Source of the DNA: Knoellia sinensis KCTC 19936
Lineage (GTDB): Bacteria; Actinomycetota; Actinomycetes; Actinomycetales; Dermatophilaceae
Assembly: GCF_000768705.1 (NCBI RefSeq)
Contig: NZ_AVPJ01000015.1
Span: forward strand, 22,297-86,296
DNA length: 64,000 nt
Direction of reading: 5' to 3'
In this document: positions 27,506 through 35,549 of the stretch, in pieces
How positions within the stretch are numbered: the first letter of the stretch is position 1
How the letters are laid out: each line of letters begins with the position of its first letter
Notes under the pieces: generated by a model
Databases searched by the model: none
Told to the model about the DNA's origin: nothing
What the model saw: the letters and a program-made list of their open reading frames with translations, nothing else
Made by a program: the position numbers and the translations under genes

Positions 27506-28909
27506 ATGACCTCACTCCACCCGGACCGGCTCCTGCCAGCCGATCCCGGCACCCGCGACGTCGCCCGCCGCCTGTATGCCGCGATGGCAGACCTGCCGAT
27601 CATCTCGCCGCACGGTCACGTACCTCCGGAGTGGCTGGCCGAGGACACTCCCTTCACTGACCCGACGTCGTTGCTGCTGTCGCCCGATCACTACGTCTTC
27701 CGGCTCCTCCACGCGCAGGGCGTGGACCTCGCCGACCTCGGCGTCGGGGGCGCGCAACTCGACGAGGCCGGGTCGCGACGCGCCTGGACGTTGTTCTGCG
27801 AGAACTGGTCGGCCTTCCGCGGGACGGCGAGCAGGTTCTGGATGGAGAGCGTCCTCGCCGACGTCTTCGGTCTTGCGGAGTCGCCGTCGGCAGAGACGGC
27901 CGACACGATCTACGACCACATCGCCGCGGCGCTGACGACACCCGAATTCCGGCCCCGGGCCCTGGCGGAGCGCTTCAACATCTCGGTGCTCGCGACGACG
28001 GACGACCCGGTGGACAGCCTTGAGCACCACCGCACCCTGGCCGCGGACTCGTCGTTCGCGACGCGAGTGGCACCGACGTTCCGCCCGGACCGCTACCTCG
28101 AGCCCGTGCGTCCGGACTTCGCCGAACTCGCCAAGTCGCTGGGTGCGGCCGCGGACATCGACACCACGACCTACGCCGGCTACATCGCCGCCCTCGAGAA
28201 CCGGCGCCGTTTCTTCAAGGACAACGGCGGCGTCTCCACCGACCACAGCCATCTGGACGTCGTGACGCTCACCCTCGAGCCCGCCGAAGCATCCAGGATC
28301 TATGCCGCGGCCCTGGCCGGTGAGGCCAGCGAGGACGAGGCCACGGCGTTCCGCAGGCACATGCTCGTCGAGATGGCCCGCATGGCCACCGAGGACGGGC
28401 TCGTCATGACGCTCCATCCGGGCGCGCTCCGGAACCACCACATCCCGACGTTCGAGCGCTTCGGAGCCGACACGGGCCACGACATCCCCGTCGGCGTCGA
28501 ATTCACGCGGGGGTTGCAGCACCTCCTCAGCCGCTTCGGGACCTCCGACGGCTTCCAGCTCATCCTCTTCACGCTGGACGAGACGGTCTTCTCGCGCGAG
28601 ATCGCGCCGCTCGCCGGCTTCTACCCCAGCGTGTATGCCGGTGCGCCCTGGTGGTTCCTCGACGCACCCGAGGCGGTCCGCCGCTACCGTGGTGCCGTGA
28701 CCGAGACCGCTGGTTTCCATCGCACCTCGGGCTTCATCGACGACACCCGAGCGTTCCTCTCCATCCCGGCACGGCACGACATGTCGCGTCGTCTCGACGC
28801 GGCATACCTCGCGCAGTTGGTCGCCGAGCACCGGCTCGACGAGGACGAGGCCCACGAGACGGCCATCGATCTCGTGACAACGGTCCCGAGCAAGGCGTTC
28901 AAGTTGTGA
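27506..28909 (+). CDS. uxaC: glucuronate isomerase UxaC
   Basis: 467 residues, the family length. Amidohydrolase-like landmarks are PIISPHGHVPPEWLAEDTPF (metal-binding His pair), SRFWMESVLADVFG, LATTDDPVDSLEHH, GVSTDHSHLD, ALRNHHIPTFERFGADTGHDIPV and SVYAGAPWWFLDAPEAVRRYR. It converts D-glucuronate to D-fructuronate (or galacturonate to tagaturonate) in the cytoplasm. ATG 27506 gives the natural start; the preceding codons are unrelated. The stop overlaps uxuB as GTGA, so both are produced together. Confidence 0.95.
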   Translation: MTSLHPDRLLPADPGTRDVARRLYAAMADLPIISPHGHVPPEWLAEDTPFTDPTSLLLSPDHYVFRLLHAQGVDLADLGVGGAQLDEAGSRRAWTLFCENWSAFRGTASRFWMESVLADVFGLAESPSAETADTIYDHIAAALTTPEFRPRALAERFNISVLATTDDPVDSLEHHRTLAADSSFATRVAPTFRPDRYLEPVRPDFAELAKSLGAAADIDTTTYAGYIAALENRRRFFKDNGGVSTDHSHLDVVTLTLEPAEASRIYAAALAGEASEDEATAFRRHMLVEMARMATEDGLVMTLHPGALRNHHIPTFERFGADTGHDIPVGVEFTRGLQHLLSRFGTSDGFQLILFTLDETVFSREIAPLAGFYPSVYAGAPWWFLDAPEAVRRYRGAVTETAGFHRTSGFIDDTRAFLSIPARHDMSRRLDAAYLAQLVAEHRLDEDEAHETAIDLVTTVPSKAFKL

Positions 28910-30312
28910 GTGCCGAGACCGGGAACGTGCCGCGACTCTCGCGGGCCGAGCACGGGCGGGCTGCTTCACCGGTTCGCGTCGTCCACCTCGGCCTCGGCAA
29001 CTTCTTCCGCGCCCACGCCGCCTGGTACACCGAGCACGCGCCCGACGCAGCCGAGTGGGGTATCGCCGCGTTCACGGGGCGGTCGCCGGACGCCGCTGAG
29101 TCGCTGGGCGCCCAGGACGGTCTCTACACCCTGCTGGTCCGGGCGGCGGATGGTCCGGAGCCGGAGGTCATCTCCAGCCTCTCGGCGGTGCATCCCGGGG
29201 CCGATCTCGCCGCGCTGCGGGACTACTTCGCCCGGCCGGAGGTCGCTGTCGTCACGATCACCGTGACCGAGGCGGGCTACCGGCGAGCGTCAGACGGTTC
29301 CCTCGACCTCGACGACGAGGCGGTCGCCGCTGACATCGCGGCACTCAGGGATGACCCCGCGGGTGACGACGTCTCGACGACACCGGGTCGGCTGGTGGCG
29401 GGGCTGCTGGCCCGTCGGGACGCGGATACCGGCGGGATCGCGATCGTTCCCAACGACAACGTCCCCGACAACGGGGCCATGGTCGCGCGGGTCGTCGGCG
29501 ACCTCATCGCCGAGGTGGACCCCAGTCTCCAGGAGTGGGTCGACGCCTACGTCTCCTTCGTCACGACGATGGTCGACCGGATCACGCCTCGCACCACCGA
29601 CGCCGACCGCTCCGAGGTGAAGACGCTCCGCGGGGTGGACGACCCCGAGGTCGTGCCGACCGAACCCTTCAGCGAGTGGGTCCTCGCCGGCGAGTTCCCC
29701 GGTGGGCGGCCCGCGTGGGATGACGCCGGGGCCACCGTCGTCGACGACGTCGCCCCGTTCGAGCAGCGCAAGCTGTGGCTCCTCAACGGATCGCACTCGC
29801 TCATGGCCTACGCAGCGTCGATCCGGGGCCACGAGACCGTCGCTGACGCCATCGCCGACTCGCAGGTACGCGAGTGGGTGGAGGAATGGTGGGACGCCGC
29901 CGCACCACACGTGCCGCTCCCGGAAACGGACGTCACGGCATACAGGAAGGCCTTGATCGAGAGGTACTCCAACGGCAACATCCGCCACCTCCTCGCCCAG
30001 ATCGCGGCTGACGGATCGCAGAAGATCCCGATTCGAGCGGTGCCGGTCATCAAGGCCGAGCTGGGCGCGGGGCGGGTCAGTGAAGGGGCGTTACGACTGG
30101 TGTCGGCATGGATCGCGCACCTGCGCGGCTCGGGGGCTCCGGTGACCGACCCACAGGCAGATCTGCTCCAGGGGCTCGTGACCGGCTCGGTCGACAACGG
30201 CGTCGATCGAGTCCTCGAGTGGCTCGGACTCAAGGACGGGCAGTTGCGCGATGTCGTCGTCCAGCAGGTCACCGACCTTGAGGCACCAGGCGCCACGAAG
30301 GAGGAGAAGTGA
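28906..30312 (+). CDS. uxuB: mannitol dehydrogenase-family fructuronate reductase (UxuB)
   Basis: 468 residues. The N-terminal Rossmann region VVHLGLGNFFRAHAAWYTEHAPD and GLYTLLVR are typical of the long-chain mannitol dehydrogenase family; IAIVPNDNVPDNGAMV and KLWLLNGSHSLMAYAA hold the catalytic Lys/Asn/His constellation. Next to uxaC it most likely reduces D-fructuronate to D-mannonate with NADH. Altronate or mannitol oxidoreduction are alternatives within the family. GTG 28906 overlaps the uxaC stop. No mannonate dehydratase follows, which is unusual for this pathway. Confidence 0.92.
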   Translation: MSAETGNVPRLSRAEHGRAASPVRVVHLGLGNFFRAHAAWYTEHAPDAAEWGIAAFTGRSPDAAESLGAQDGLYTLLVRAADGPEPEVISSLSAVHPGADLAALRDYFARPEVAVVTITVTEAGYRRASDGSLDLDDEAVAADIAALRDDPAGDDVSTTPGRLVAGLLARRDADTGGIAIVPNDNVPDNGAMVARVVGDLIAEVDPSLQEWVDAYVSFVTTMVDRITPRTTDADRSEVKTLRGVDDPEVVPTEPFSEWVLAGEFPGGRPAWDDAGATVVDDVAPFEQRKLWLLNGSHSLMAYAASIRGHETVADAIADSQVREWVEEWWDAAAPHVPLPETDVTAYRKALIERYSNGNIRHLLAQIAADGSQKIPIRAVPVIKAELGAGRVSEGALRLVSAWIAHLRGSGAPVTDPQADLLQGLVTGSVDNGVDRVLEWLGLKDGQLRDVVVQQVTDLEAPGATKEEK

Positions 30313-30398
30313 CCGCGACGAACGTCGACCAGGACTGGCCGACGAAGGAGTCCACCGACTCGGAACCCACGTCGAGGACCCGACCGCCCTGGGCCTGA
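30309..30398 (+). CDS. possible 29-residue coupled ORF or gene remnant
   Basis: GTG 30309 overlaps the uxuB stop as GTGA and sits just after AAGGAGGAG, so ribosomes should initiate here. The product VTATNVDQDWPTKESTDSE... is hydrophilic, ends after 29 codons and resembles nothing I recognise. It may be the surviving start of a deleted pathway gene or only a coupling device before larE. Confidence 0.35.
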   Translation: MTATNVDQDWPTKESTDSEPTSRTRPPWA

Positions 30399-30451
30399 GC
30401 CTGCCCCGGGTTCGTGTCCGGCGTTCAGTGTTCAGTGAGAAGGTGGAAGGC

Positions 30452-31318
30452 ATGGAGGACGTGACGTTCGGCCAGGACCAGACGAGAGTCGAGGACGTCC
30501 TTGGCGCGTTCGGCCCGTTCGAACGGGTCGGGGTGGCCTATTCCGGGGGCGTCGACTCGGCGACGCTGCTGGCGCTGGCCGCCCGAGCGCTCGGGCCGGA
30601 TCGGGTCGTCGCCGTTCTCGGCGTCTCGCCCAGCCTCGCTGCTGCCGAACGGGCCGGAGCCCACGACGTCGCCGCCTTCATCGGTGTCCCGGTCGTCGAG
30701 GTGCGGACCCACGAAGGTGACAACCCGGCATACCAACGCAATGGTCCGGACCGCTGCTTCCACTGCAAGGACGAGCTGTTCACCCGCATCGACGGCTCGG
30801 TGGCGACTGTGCACCGGCTCGACGTCATCGCCTACGGCGAGAACGCCGATGACGCGCGGCGGCCCGACCGGCCGGGTTCGCGGGCGGCCTCGGAGCATGC
30901 CGTGCTGCGTCCGCTCGCCGATGCCGGACTCGACAAGGCGGCCGTGCGTCGGATCGCCCGCGTGCTCGAGTTGCCGTGCGCCGACAAGCCGGCCGCGCCC
31001 TGCTTGGCCTCGCGGATCCCGCACTTCGAGGAGGTGTCCCCGGAGAAACTTGCCCAGGTCGAGGCAGCTGAATCGGCCCTGAGGGCACTGGGATTCGTCG
31101 ACTGCCGGGTTCGGCACCATGGTGAGATGGCACGCGTGGAGTTGCTCGTGGAGGACATTCCGCGTGCGGTTGCGCCGGGTCTGCGCGAGGACATCAACGC
31201 GGCGCTGCGGTCGGCCGGCTTCCGCTTTGTGACGATCGATCTGGCGGGGATCCAGTCAGGTGCGTTCACACTGCCCTTGGTTGCCGGGTCTGCCGGGGTT
31301 GCAGCAAGTCATGGCTGA
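30452..31318 (+). CDS. larE: LarE, ATP-dependent sacrificial sulfur transferase
   Basis: 288 residues. PP-loop SGGVDS at 31-36, GPDRCFHCKDELF, and Cys184 in APCLASRIPH, the position matching Cys176 of L. plantarum LarE, whose sulfur is given to the cofactor. LarE converts the two carboxylates made by LarB to thiocarboxylates. Two further cysteines (102, 105) are present, and whether this is the sacrificial or the iron-sulfur type cannot be decided. ATG 30452 follows AAGGTGGAAGG. It is downstream of uxuB on the same strand and overlaps larB by 8 bp. Confidence 0.94.
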   Translation: MEDVTFGQDQTRVEDVLGAFGPFERVGVAYSGGVDSATLLALAARALGPDRVVAVLGVSPSLAAAERAGAHDVAAFIGVPVVEVRTHEGDNPAYQRNGPDRCFHCKDELFTRIDGSVATVHRLDVIAYGENADDARRPDRPGSRAASEHAVLRPLADAGLDKAAVRRIARVLELPCADKPAAPCLASRIPHFEEVSPEKLAQVEAAESALRALGFVDCRVRHHGEMARVELLVEDIPRAVAPGLREDINAALRSAGFRFVTIDLAGIQSGAFTLPLVAGSAGVAASHG

Positions 31319-31997
31319 CGAGTGGGAGCCGGGCGAGGCGTTGCGCGACATCGCCGACCTCGACCTCGACCGCGCGGCCCGGCGCGGCTACCCCGAAGCG
31401 GTCTACTGCGAGGGCAAGACCGCCGAGCAGGTCGGCGTCATCGCCGCGGCGGTGGGGGAGCGCGGGGCGCGGACCCTGTTCACCCGGGTCGACAAGGCAC
31501 ACGTCGAGGCCATCCTCGCCGCCTTGCCCGATGCCGCTCACGACCAGACGGCGCGCCTGGTGGCCTGGCCCCCGTCGCCTCCGGAGCCGAGCGGGGGCCA
31601 GGTGCTCGTCGTTGCGGCGGGGACGTCGGATCTGCCTGTCGCGAGGGAGGCGTTGCTCGTCGCGCAGCACTTGGGCCGGTCCGCCGACCTGATCGTCGAC
31701 GTCGGCGTCGCCGGGTTGCACCGGATCCTGTCGCGGCTCGACGAGTTGCGGTCGGCTCGGGCCATCGTCGTGGTGGCCGGAATGGACGGCGCCTTGCCCG
31801 GTGTCGTCGCGGGTCTCGTGTCGGCGCCCGTGATCGCGGTGCCGACGTCGGTCGGCTATGGCGCGGCCTTCCAAGGGCTCGCACCTCTCCTCACGATGCT
31901 CAACAGCTGCGCTCCCGGGGTCGCGGTCGTCAACATCGACAACGGCTACGGCGCCGGTCACATGGCGGCCCAGATCGCCGCACCAGTGACATCCTGA
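31311..31997 (+). CDS. larB: LarB, nicotinate dinucleotide carboxylase/hydrolase
   Basis: 228 residues. The C-terminal AIR-carboxylase (PurE-like) fold is clear: VLVVAAGTSDLPVAREALLVAQHLG, VDVGVAGLHRILSRLDELRSARAIVVVAGMDGALPGVVAGLVSAPVIAVPTSVGYGAAFQGLAPLLTMLNSCAPGVAVVNIDNG (approximately residues 100-215). LarB carboxylates nicotinic acid adenine dinucleotide and cleaves its phosphoanhydride, the first step of nickel-pincer cofactor synthesis. ATG 31311 lies inside the end of larE, so the pair is coupled. Confidence 0.94.
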   Translation: MADEWEPGEALRDIADLDLDRAARRGYPEAVYCEGKTAEQVGVIAAAVGERGARTLFTRVDKAHVEAILAALPDAAHDQTARLVAWPPSPPEPSGGQVLVVAAGTSDLPVAREALLVAQHLGRSADLIVDVGVAGLHRILSRLDELRSARAIVVVAGMDGALPGVVAGLVSAPVIAVPTSVGYGAAFQGLAPLLTMLNSCAPGVAVVNIDNGYGAGHMAAQIAAPVTS

Positions 31998-32074
31998 GCC
32001 GGCGCAAGGAGTAGCGTTCCCTCGAGTCTCCGTTTCCGTGAGGCGCGCCCTTTGACCCGCACGGGAGTCCGACG

Positions 32075-32944
32075 GTGTTGAACTCGACGCTACTCATGTC
32101 GTCCGCCCACTTCTTCGGCAACGACCACAAGCTCAACCCCTACTACGAGGACGGCGAGACCGTCGACACGGCCAAGGCCGAGATCGAGCACAACGGCATC
32201 AAGGACGCGCTCCACCGCGCCGGCGCCGAGATCGTCACGGTCGACGCGCCCCCGACGAGCCAGGACGGCGTCTACACCGCCAACTGGGCCCTCGTCCGCG
32301 ACCGCGTCGCCCTCATGGCAGTGCTCCCGCCCAGCCGGAAGTCCGAGGAGGCGTGGGCGCGCACCCAGCTCAGCCAGCTCGGCTACACGGTCGAGGACCT
32401 TCCGCAGCCGTGGCGCTTCAGTGGTCAGGGCGACGCGCTCATCTGCGGCGACCTCGTGTTCTGCGGCGCGGGCTACCGCTCGGACGAGGAGGCGCTCGCC
32501 TATGCCGCGGATCGCTTCGGTCTGACGCGCATCCAGCTCCAGACCCTGCCGCTCCTCAACGAGGACGGGACCCCGCACGTCAACGTCGTGAGCGGGTGGC
32601 CCGACAGCTACTGGTACGACATCGACCTCACCCTCGCCGTGCTGCGCGAGCCCGACTCGAACGGCAAGGGCCTCATCGCCTACTGCCCCGAGGCGTTCAC
32701 TCCCGAGTCGCGCGAGTTCCTCGCCAAGCTCGACACGGTCGACAAGATCGAGATCGCCGAGTCGGAGGCGCGCAACTCCTTCGCCTGCAACCTCGTGTCG
32801 ACCGGCACGACCGTTGTCATGAGCGACACGGCCCCGCAGTTGCGCGCTGACATCGAGAGCGCGGGCCTGGAGACCATCAGGCCGCACGTCGACGAACTCG
32901 CCAAGGGTGGCGGCTACATCCGCTGCACCAGCCTCTGGATCTGA
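32075..32944 (+). CDS. amidinotransferase/dimethylargininase-fold hydrolase
   Basis: 289 residues of the guanidine-modifying (GME) fold. Visible are a duplicated pattern of beta-beta-alpha units, FSGQGDALICGDLVFCGAGYRS near residue 115, and a C-terminal nucleophile Cys284 in KGGGYIRCTSL. The usual catalytic His segment (HLD-like) is YDIDL here, near residue 181, so His is replaced by Asp. Members include dimethylargininase, citrullinase and arginine deiminase; the substrate is unknown. GTG 32075 has GGGAG 7 nt upstream. Monocistronic, with a long palindrome after its stop. Confidence 0.8.
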   Translation: MLNSTLLMSSAHFFGNDHKLNPYYEDGETVDTAKAEIEHNGIKDALHRAGAEIVTVDAPPTSQDGVYTANWALVRDRVALMAVLPPSRKSEEAWARTQLSQLGYTVEDLPQPWRFSGQGDALICGDLVFCGAGYRSDEEALAYAADRFGLTRIQLQTLPLLNEDGTPHVNVVSGWPDSYWYDIDLTLAVLREPDSNGKGLIAYCPEAFTPESREFLAKLDTVDKIEIAESEARNSFACNLVSTGTTVVMSDTAPQLRADIESAGLETIRPHVDELAKGGGYIRCTSLWI

Positions 32945-32968
32945 GCGGCTCTCCGCCCACACCTCCCC

Positions 32969-33045
32969 GTACCGAACTCACCCAATTGGACGGTTGGGTA
33001 CGCAGGCGTTGCGTGCCGAACCGTCCAATTGGGTGAGTTCGGTAC
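32969..33045. repeat. 27-bp perfect inverted repeat with a third partial copy
   Basis: Arms 32969-32995 and 33019-33045 are exact inverse complements with a 23-nt spacer. A third, diverged copy of the right arm (CCGTCCAATTCGGTGAGTT...) lies at 33050-33074 and contains the stop of the small minus-strand gene. Between convergent genes it can act as a bidirectional terminator, but the arm length and third copy also suggest a REP-like element. Confidence 0.8.
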
Positions 33046-33066
33046 GCAGCCGTCCAATTCGGTGAG

Positions 33067-33234
33067 TTAGGGACGGTTCTGCTGGGCTCGGGCGTGGCGT
33101 TCGTGGAGGCGCTCGCGAATCTCTTCGGGCGTATAGGCCCGGCGCTGGCGCTCGTTGCGCGCGATGACGGCGCCGGTCGCGACGACCGACGCGACGCCGG
33201 CGAGACCGAGCACCTTCCACCAGTTCGACTCCAT
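33067..33234 (-). CDS. small membrane-anchored protein with YTPEEIRERLHER tail
   Basis: 55 residues starting MESNWWKVLGLAGVASVV, a single N-terminal membrane helix, then a charged tail RNERQRRAYTPEEIRERLHER. I believe similar short proteins occur in other high-GC actinobacteria, function unknown. The ATG at 33234 is preceded by TACGCT and exactly six bases, so the mRNA is probably leaderless. The stop lies in the third copy of the palindromic repeat. Codon use is normal for the window, which supports a real gene. Confidence 0.7.
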   Translation of the reverse strand: MESNWWKVLGLAGVASVVATGAVIARNERQRRAYTPEEIRERLHERHARAQQNRP

Positions 33235-33240
33235 TCCTGC

Positions 33241-33246
33241 AGCGTA
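33241..33246 (-). promoter_or_regulatory. -10 box for a leaderless transcript
   Basis: TACGCT on the minus strand, six bases before ATG 33234. The wider string GGCATACGCTGC is identical to that in front of the plus-strand gene at 33400. Confidence 0.5.
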
Positions 33247-33300
33247 TGCCGTCCGCCCATGACCGCGTCCCGGCCGACCGCAGCGTCACCTCACCTCCCG

Positions 33301-33346
33301 TGCGTCCGGGGATCTGGTCGTCGGGGGAGCCAGATCCGCGGACGCA
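33301..33346. repeat. 17-bp inverted repeat in a divergent gap
   Basis: Arms 33301-33317 (TGCGTCCGGGGATCTGG) and 33330-33346 pair with one mismatch and a 12-nt spacer. It lies between two divergent genes, where a terminator is not expected, so it may be an operator or a mobile palindromic element. Confidence 0.65.
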
Positions 33347-33387
33347 AGAGCGGGACGGGAGCTGGGTGCGGTGGTGGGCACCCGGCA

Positions 33388-33393
33388 TACGCT
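33388..33393 (+). promoter_or_regulatory. -10 box for a leaderless transcript
   Basis: TACGCT six bases before ATG 33400, within GGCATACGCTGC. No Shine-Dalgarno sequence is present. Confidence 0.5.
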
Positions 33394-33399
33394 GCGGTC

Positions 33400-34056
33400 A
33401 TGGGTTCTGAGCGTGGGGTCGATGGGCTGAGCCTGGACGAGGCGGTCGAACTCACCCGCACTGGCGACGTGTGGATCTTCCGCGGACGGTCGGTCGCTGA
33501 CCGTGCGATCCAGACGGCGACGAATGCGCCCGTGAACCACGTCGGCATGGCCGTCGTGCTCGAGGACCTCCCGCCCCTCATGTGGCACGCCGAACTCGGG
33601 AAGTCGCTGCAGGACATGTGGACCGGCGAGTTCCAGCGCGGCGTCCAGCTGCACGACCTCCGTGCCGCGGTGTCGCGGTGGCAGGAGGAGTACGACCAGC
33701 GGGCCTGGCTGCGTCAGCTCTCGCCCGAGGTCGGCGACGAGCACGAGGATGCGGTGCTGCGCTGCATCGCCCGGCTCGACGGGGTCTCCTTCCCGTCCAC
33801 GGGCCGCCTGGCCTGGCGGTGGCTCACGGGTCGTGATGCCCATGCGTCACGCAAGGACCTCGACCTCAAGGCGGTGCGTCCGGAGGTCGCCTATTGCGCC
33901 GAGGTCGTGGCGCTCACGTACGAGGAGATGGGGCTGCTCACGCCCGATGCGCCGATGAACTGGTACGACCCCGGGCGCTTCTGGAGCGGAGACGACCTCC
34001 CCCTCGTGCCGGGCTGGGCCCTGGGCACCGAGATCGAGGTCCGGCCCGCGACCTGA
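33400..34056 (+). CDS. permuted NlpC/P60-like (YiiX-type) cysteine hydrolase
   Basis: 218 residues, no signal peptide. The order of motifs is that of the circularly permuted papain-like families: GDVWIFRGRSVADRAIQTATNAPVNHVGMAVV gives the His near residue 47, and EVAYCAEVVALTYEEMGLL gives the Cys at the head of a helix near residue 165. YiiX/YebB-like proteins and LRAT relatives share this layout. Substrate unknown; possibilities are lipid acyl groups or peptides. Start set by the leaderless -10 box and absence of family residues upstream. Confidence 0.7.
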   Translation: MGSERGVDGLSLDEAVELTRTGDVWIFRGRSVADRAIQTATNAPVNHVGMAVVLEDLPPLMWHAELGKSLQDMWTGEFQRGVQLHDLRAAVSRWQEEYDQRAWLRQLSPEVGDEHEDAVLRCIARLDGVSFPSTGRLAWRWLTGRDAHASRKDLDLKAVRPEVAYCAEVVALTYEEMGLLTPDAPMNWYDPGRFWSGDDLPLVPGWALGTEIEVRPAT

Positions 34057-34189
34057 CGTGCGTCACATCTGGTTACTCATCGACAAGTGTGCGGTACCCT
34101 CAGTATCAGGCACTAGCAGTATCGGATAATGCCTCGGGGCCTCTTGCCCTGCGAACCACCGACGACCTTTCCCGAAGGGAAGCTCCACC

Positions 34190-35521
34190 ATGGCGACGAC
34201 GCCCACCCTCGCCGACCGCGGCCAGCGCCTCGGTCTGCGACTCATCTCCAAGGCCGGCGGGCTCCCCGTCATGGCCGACCCCAAGGTCCGCGGCCGGGTC
34301 GAGAAGATCCTCAGCCGCGGCGCGCACTCCGGCTTCAAGGCGCAGGTGGCCGTCGGCCGGGCGTTCAAGCAGTCCAAAGGCAACGGTTCCGCCGCACGCC
34401 CTGGTCCCGCCAAGCGCCGCGGCATCTTCGACCTGACCCCGACCGAGGACCAGCAGATGCTGCAGTCGGCCGCTCGTGAGCTCGCCGACGATGTCATCCG
34501 TCCAGCAGGTGCCAAGGCCGACGCCGACCGCGCCGTCCCCGCAGACGTCAGCGACGCCATGCAGGAGATGGGCCTCGGGCTCGTCGGGGTTCCCGAGGAG
34601 CTCGGCGGCATCGCCGAGGAGCGCTCTGCCGTCGCCGGTGTCCTCGTCCTCGAGCAGCTCGCCCGCGGCGACATGGGTATCACCGTCTCGCAGATGGGCA
34701 CGGCAGCGGTGGCGACGGCACTTGCGCTCTATGGCGATGCCGGCCAGCAGGCGACCTATCTCCCGCACTTCACCGGCGACGAGCCGGTGGCCGCAGCAGC
34801 GCTCGCCCTCCAGGAGCCGCAGCCGCTCTTCGACCCGTTCGCACTGACGACCACCGCTGTGGCACAGGGCGATTCGCTCGTCCTCAACGGCACCAAGGCC
34901 ATCGTCGCGAACGCCGACAGGGCCGAGATCTTCATCGTGTCCGCGATGCATGAGGGTGTGGCCCGTCTCGTCGTCGTCGAGGCCTCGACCGAGGGTGTGA
35001 CCCTCGAGGACGACCCCGCCATGGGGGTGCGCGCTGCCCACACCGGCCGCGTCATCCTCACCGACGTCGCCGTCCCCAGGGCGAACCTCCTCGGCACCGC
35101 CGACGACCACCGTGACGCCGTCCGCCGCGGCCGCCTCGCGTGGGCCGCAGCGGCCGTCGGCACCGGCCAGGCCGTGCTTGACCAGGTCATCACCTACGCC
35201 CAGGAGCGCAAGGCCTTCGGTGAGCCGATCGGCCAGCGCCAGGCAGTCGCCTTCATGATCTCCGACATCGCCATCGAGCTCGATGGACTCCGCCTCGCCG
35301 TCCTCAAGGCCGCCGCGCGCCTGGACTCAGAGGCTGACCCCCAGCTCATCGCCCAGTCTGTCGGCGAGGTCCGCGCCCTCACGTCGACGTATGCCGCACA
35401 GATCGGCTCCGCAGCCGTCCAGCTCCTTGGTGGGCACGGCTTCGTCAAGGAGTTCGACAACGAGCGGTGGTATCGCGACCTTCGTGGAGCGGGTGTCCTC
35501 GAGGGCACCCTGCTCGTCTGA
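34190..35521 (+). CDS. acyl-CoA dehydrogenase, subunit 1
   Basis: 443 residues. After a charged N-terminal extension of about 75 residues comes the acyl-CoA dehydrogenase fold: LTPTEDQQMLQSAARELADDVIRP, GLVGVPEELGG, FAD-contact region ALALQEPQP, VPRANLLG, AYAQERKAFGEPIGQRQAVAFMISDIAIELDGLRL-like helix, and ALTSTYAAQIGSAAVQLLGGHGFVKEFDNERWYRDLR. It is followed 28 bp later by a second dehydrogenase. Such adjacent pairs form heteromeric FadE enzymes in mycobacteria. It probably oxidises a fatty or branched acyl-CoA. Direct repeats of AGTATC around 34100-34120 in the leader may be regulatory. Confidence 0.92.
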   Translation: MATTPTLADRGQRLGLRLISKAGGLPVMADPKVRGRVEKILSRGAHSGFKAQVAVGRAFKQSKGNGSAARPGPAKRRGIFDLTPTEDQQMLQSAARELADDVIRPAGAKADADRAVPADVSDAMQEMGLGLVGVPEELGGIAEERSAVAGVLVLEQLARGDMGITVSQMGTAAVATALALYGDAGQQATYLPHFTGDEPVAAAALALQEPQPLFDPFALTTTAVAQGDSLVLNGTKAIVANADRAEIFIVSAMHEGVARLVVVEASTEGVTLEDDPAMGVRAAHTGRVILTDVAVPRANLLGTADDHRDAVRRGRLAWAAAAVGTGQAVLDQVITYAQERKAFGEPIGQRQAVAFMISDIAIELDGLRLAVLKAAARLDSEADPQLIAQSVGEVRALTSTYAAQIGSAAVQLLGGHGFVKEFDNERWYRDLRGAGVLEGTLLV

Positions 35522-35549
35522 CCGGCATACGCAAAGAAGGACTGAACCA

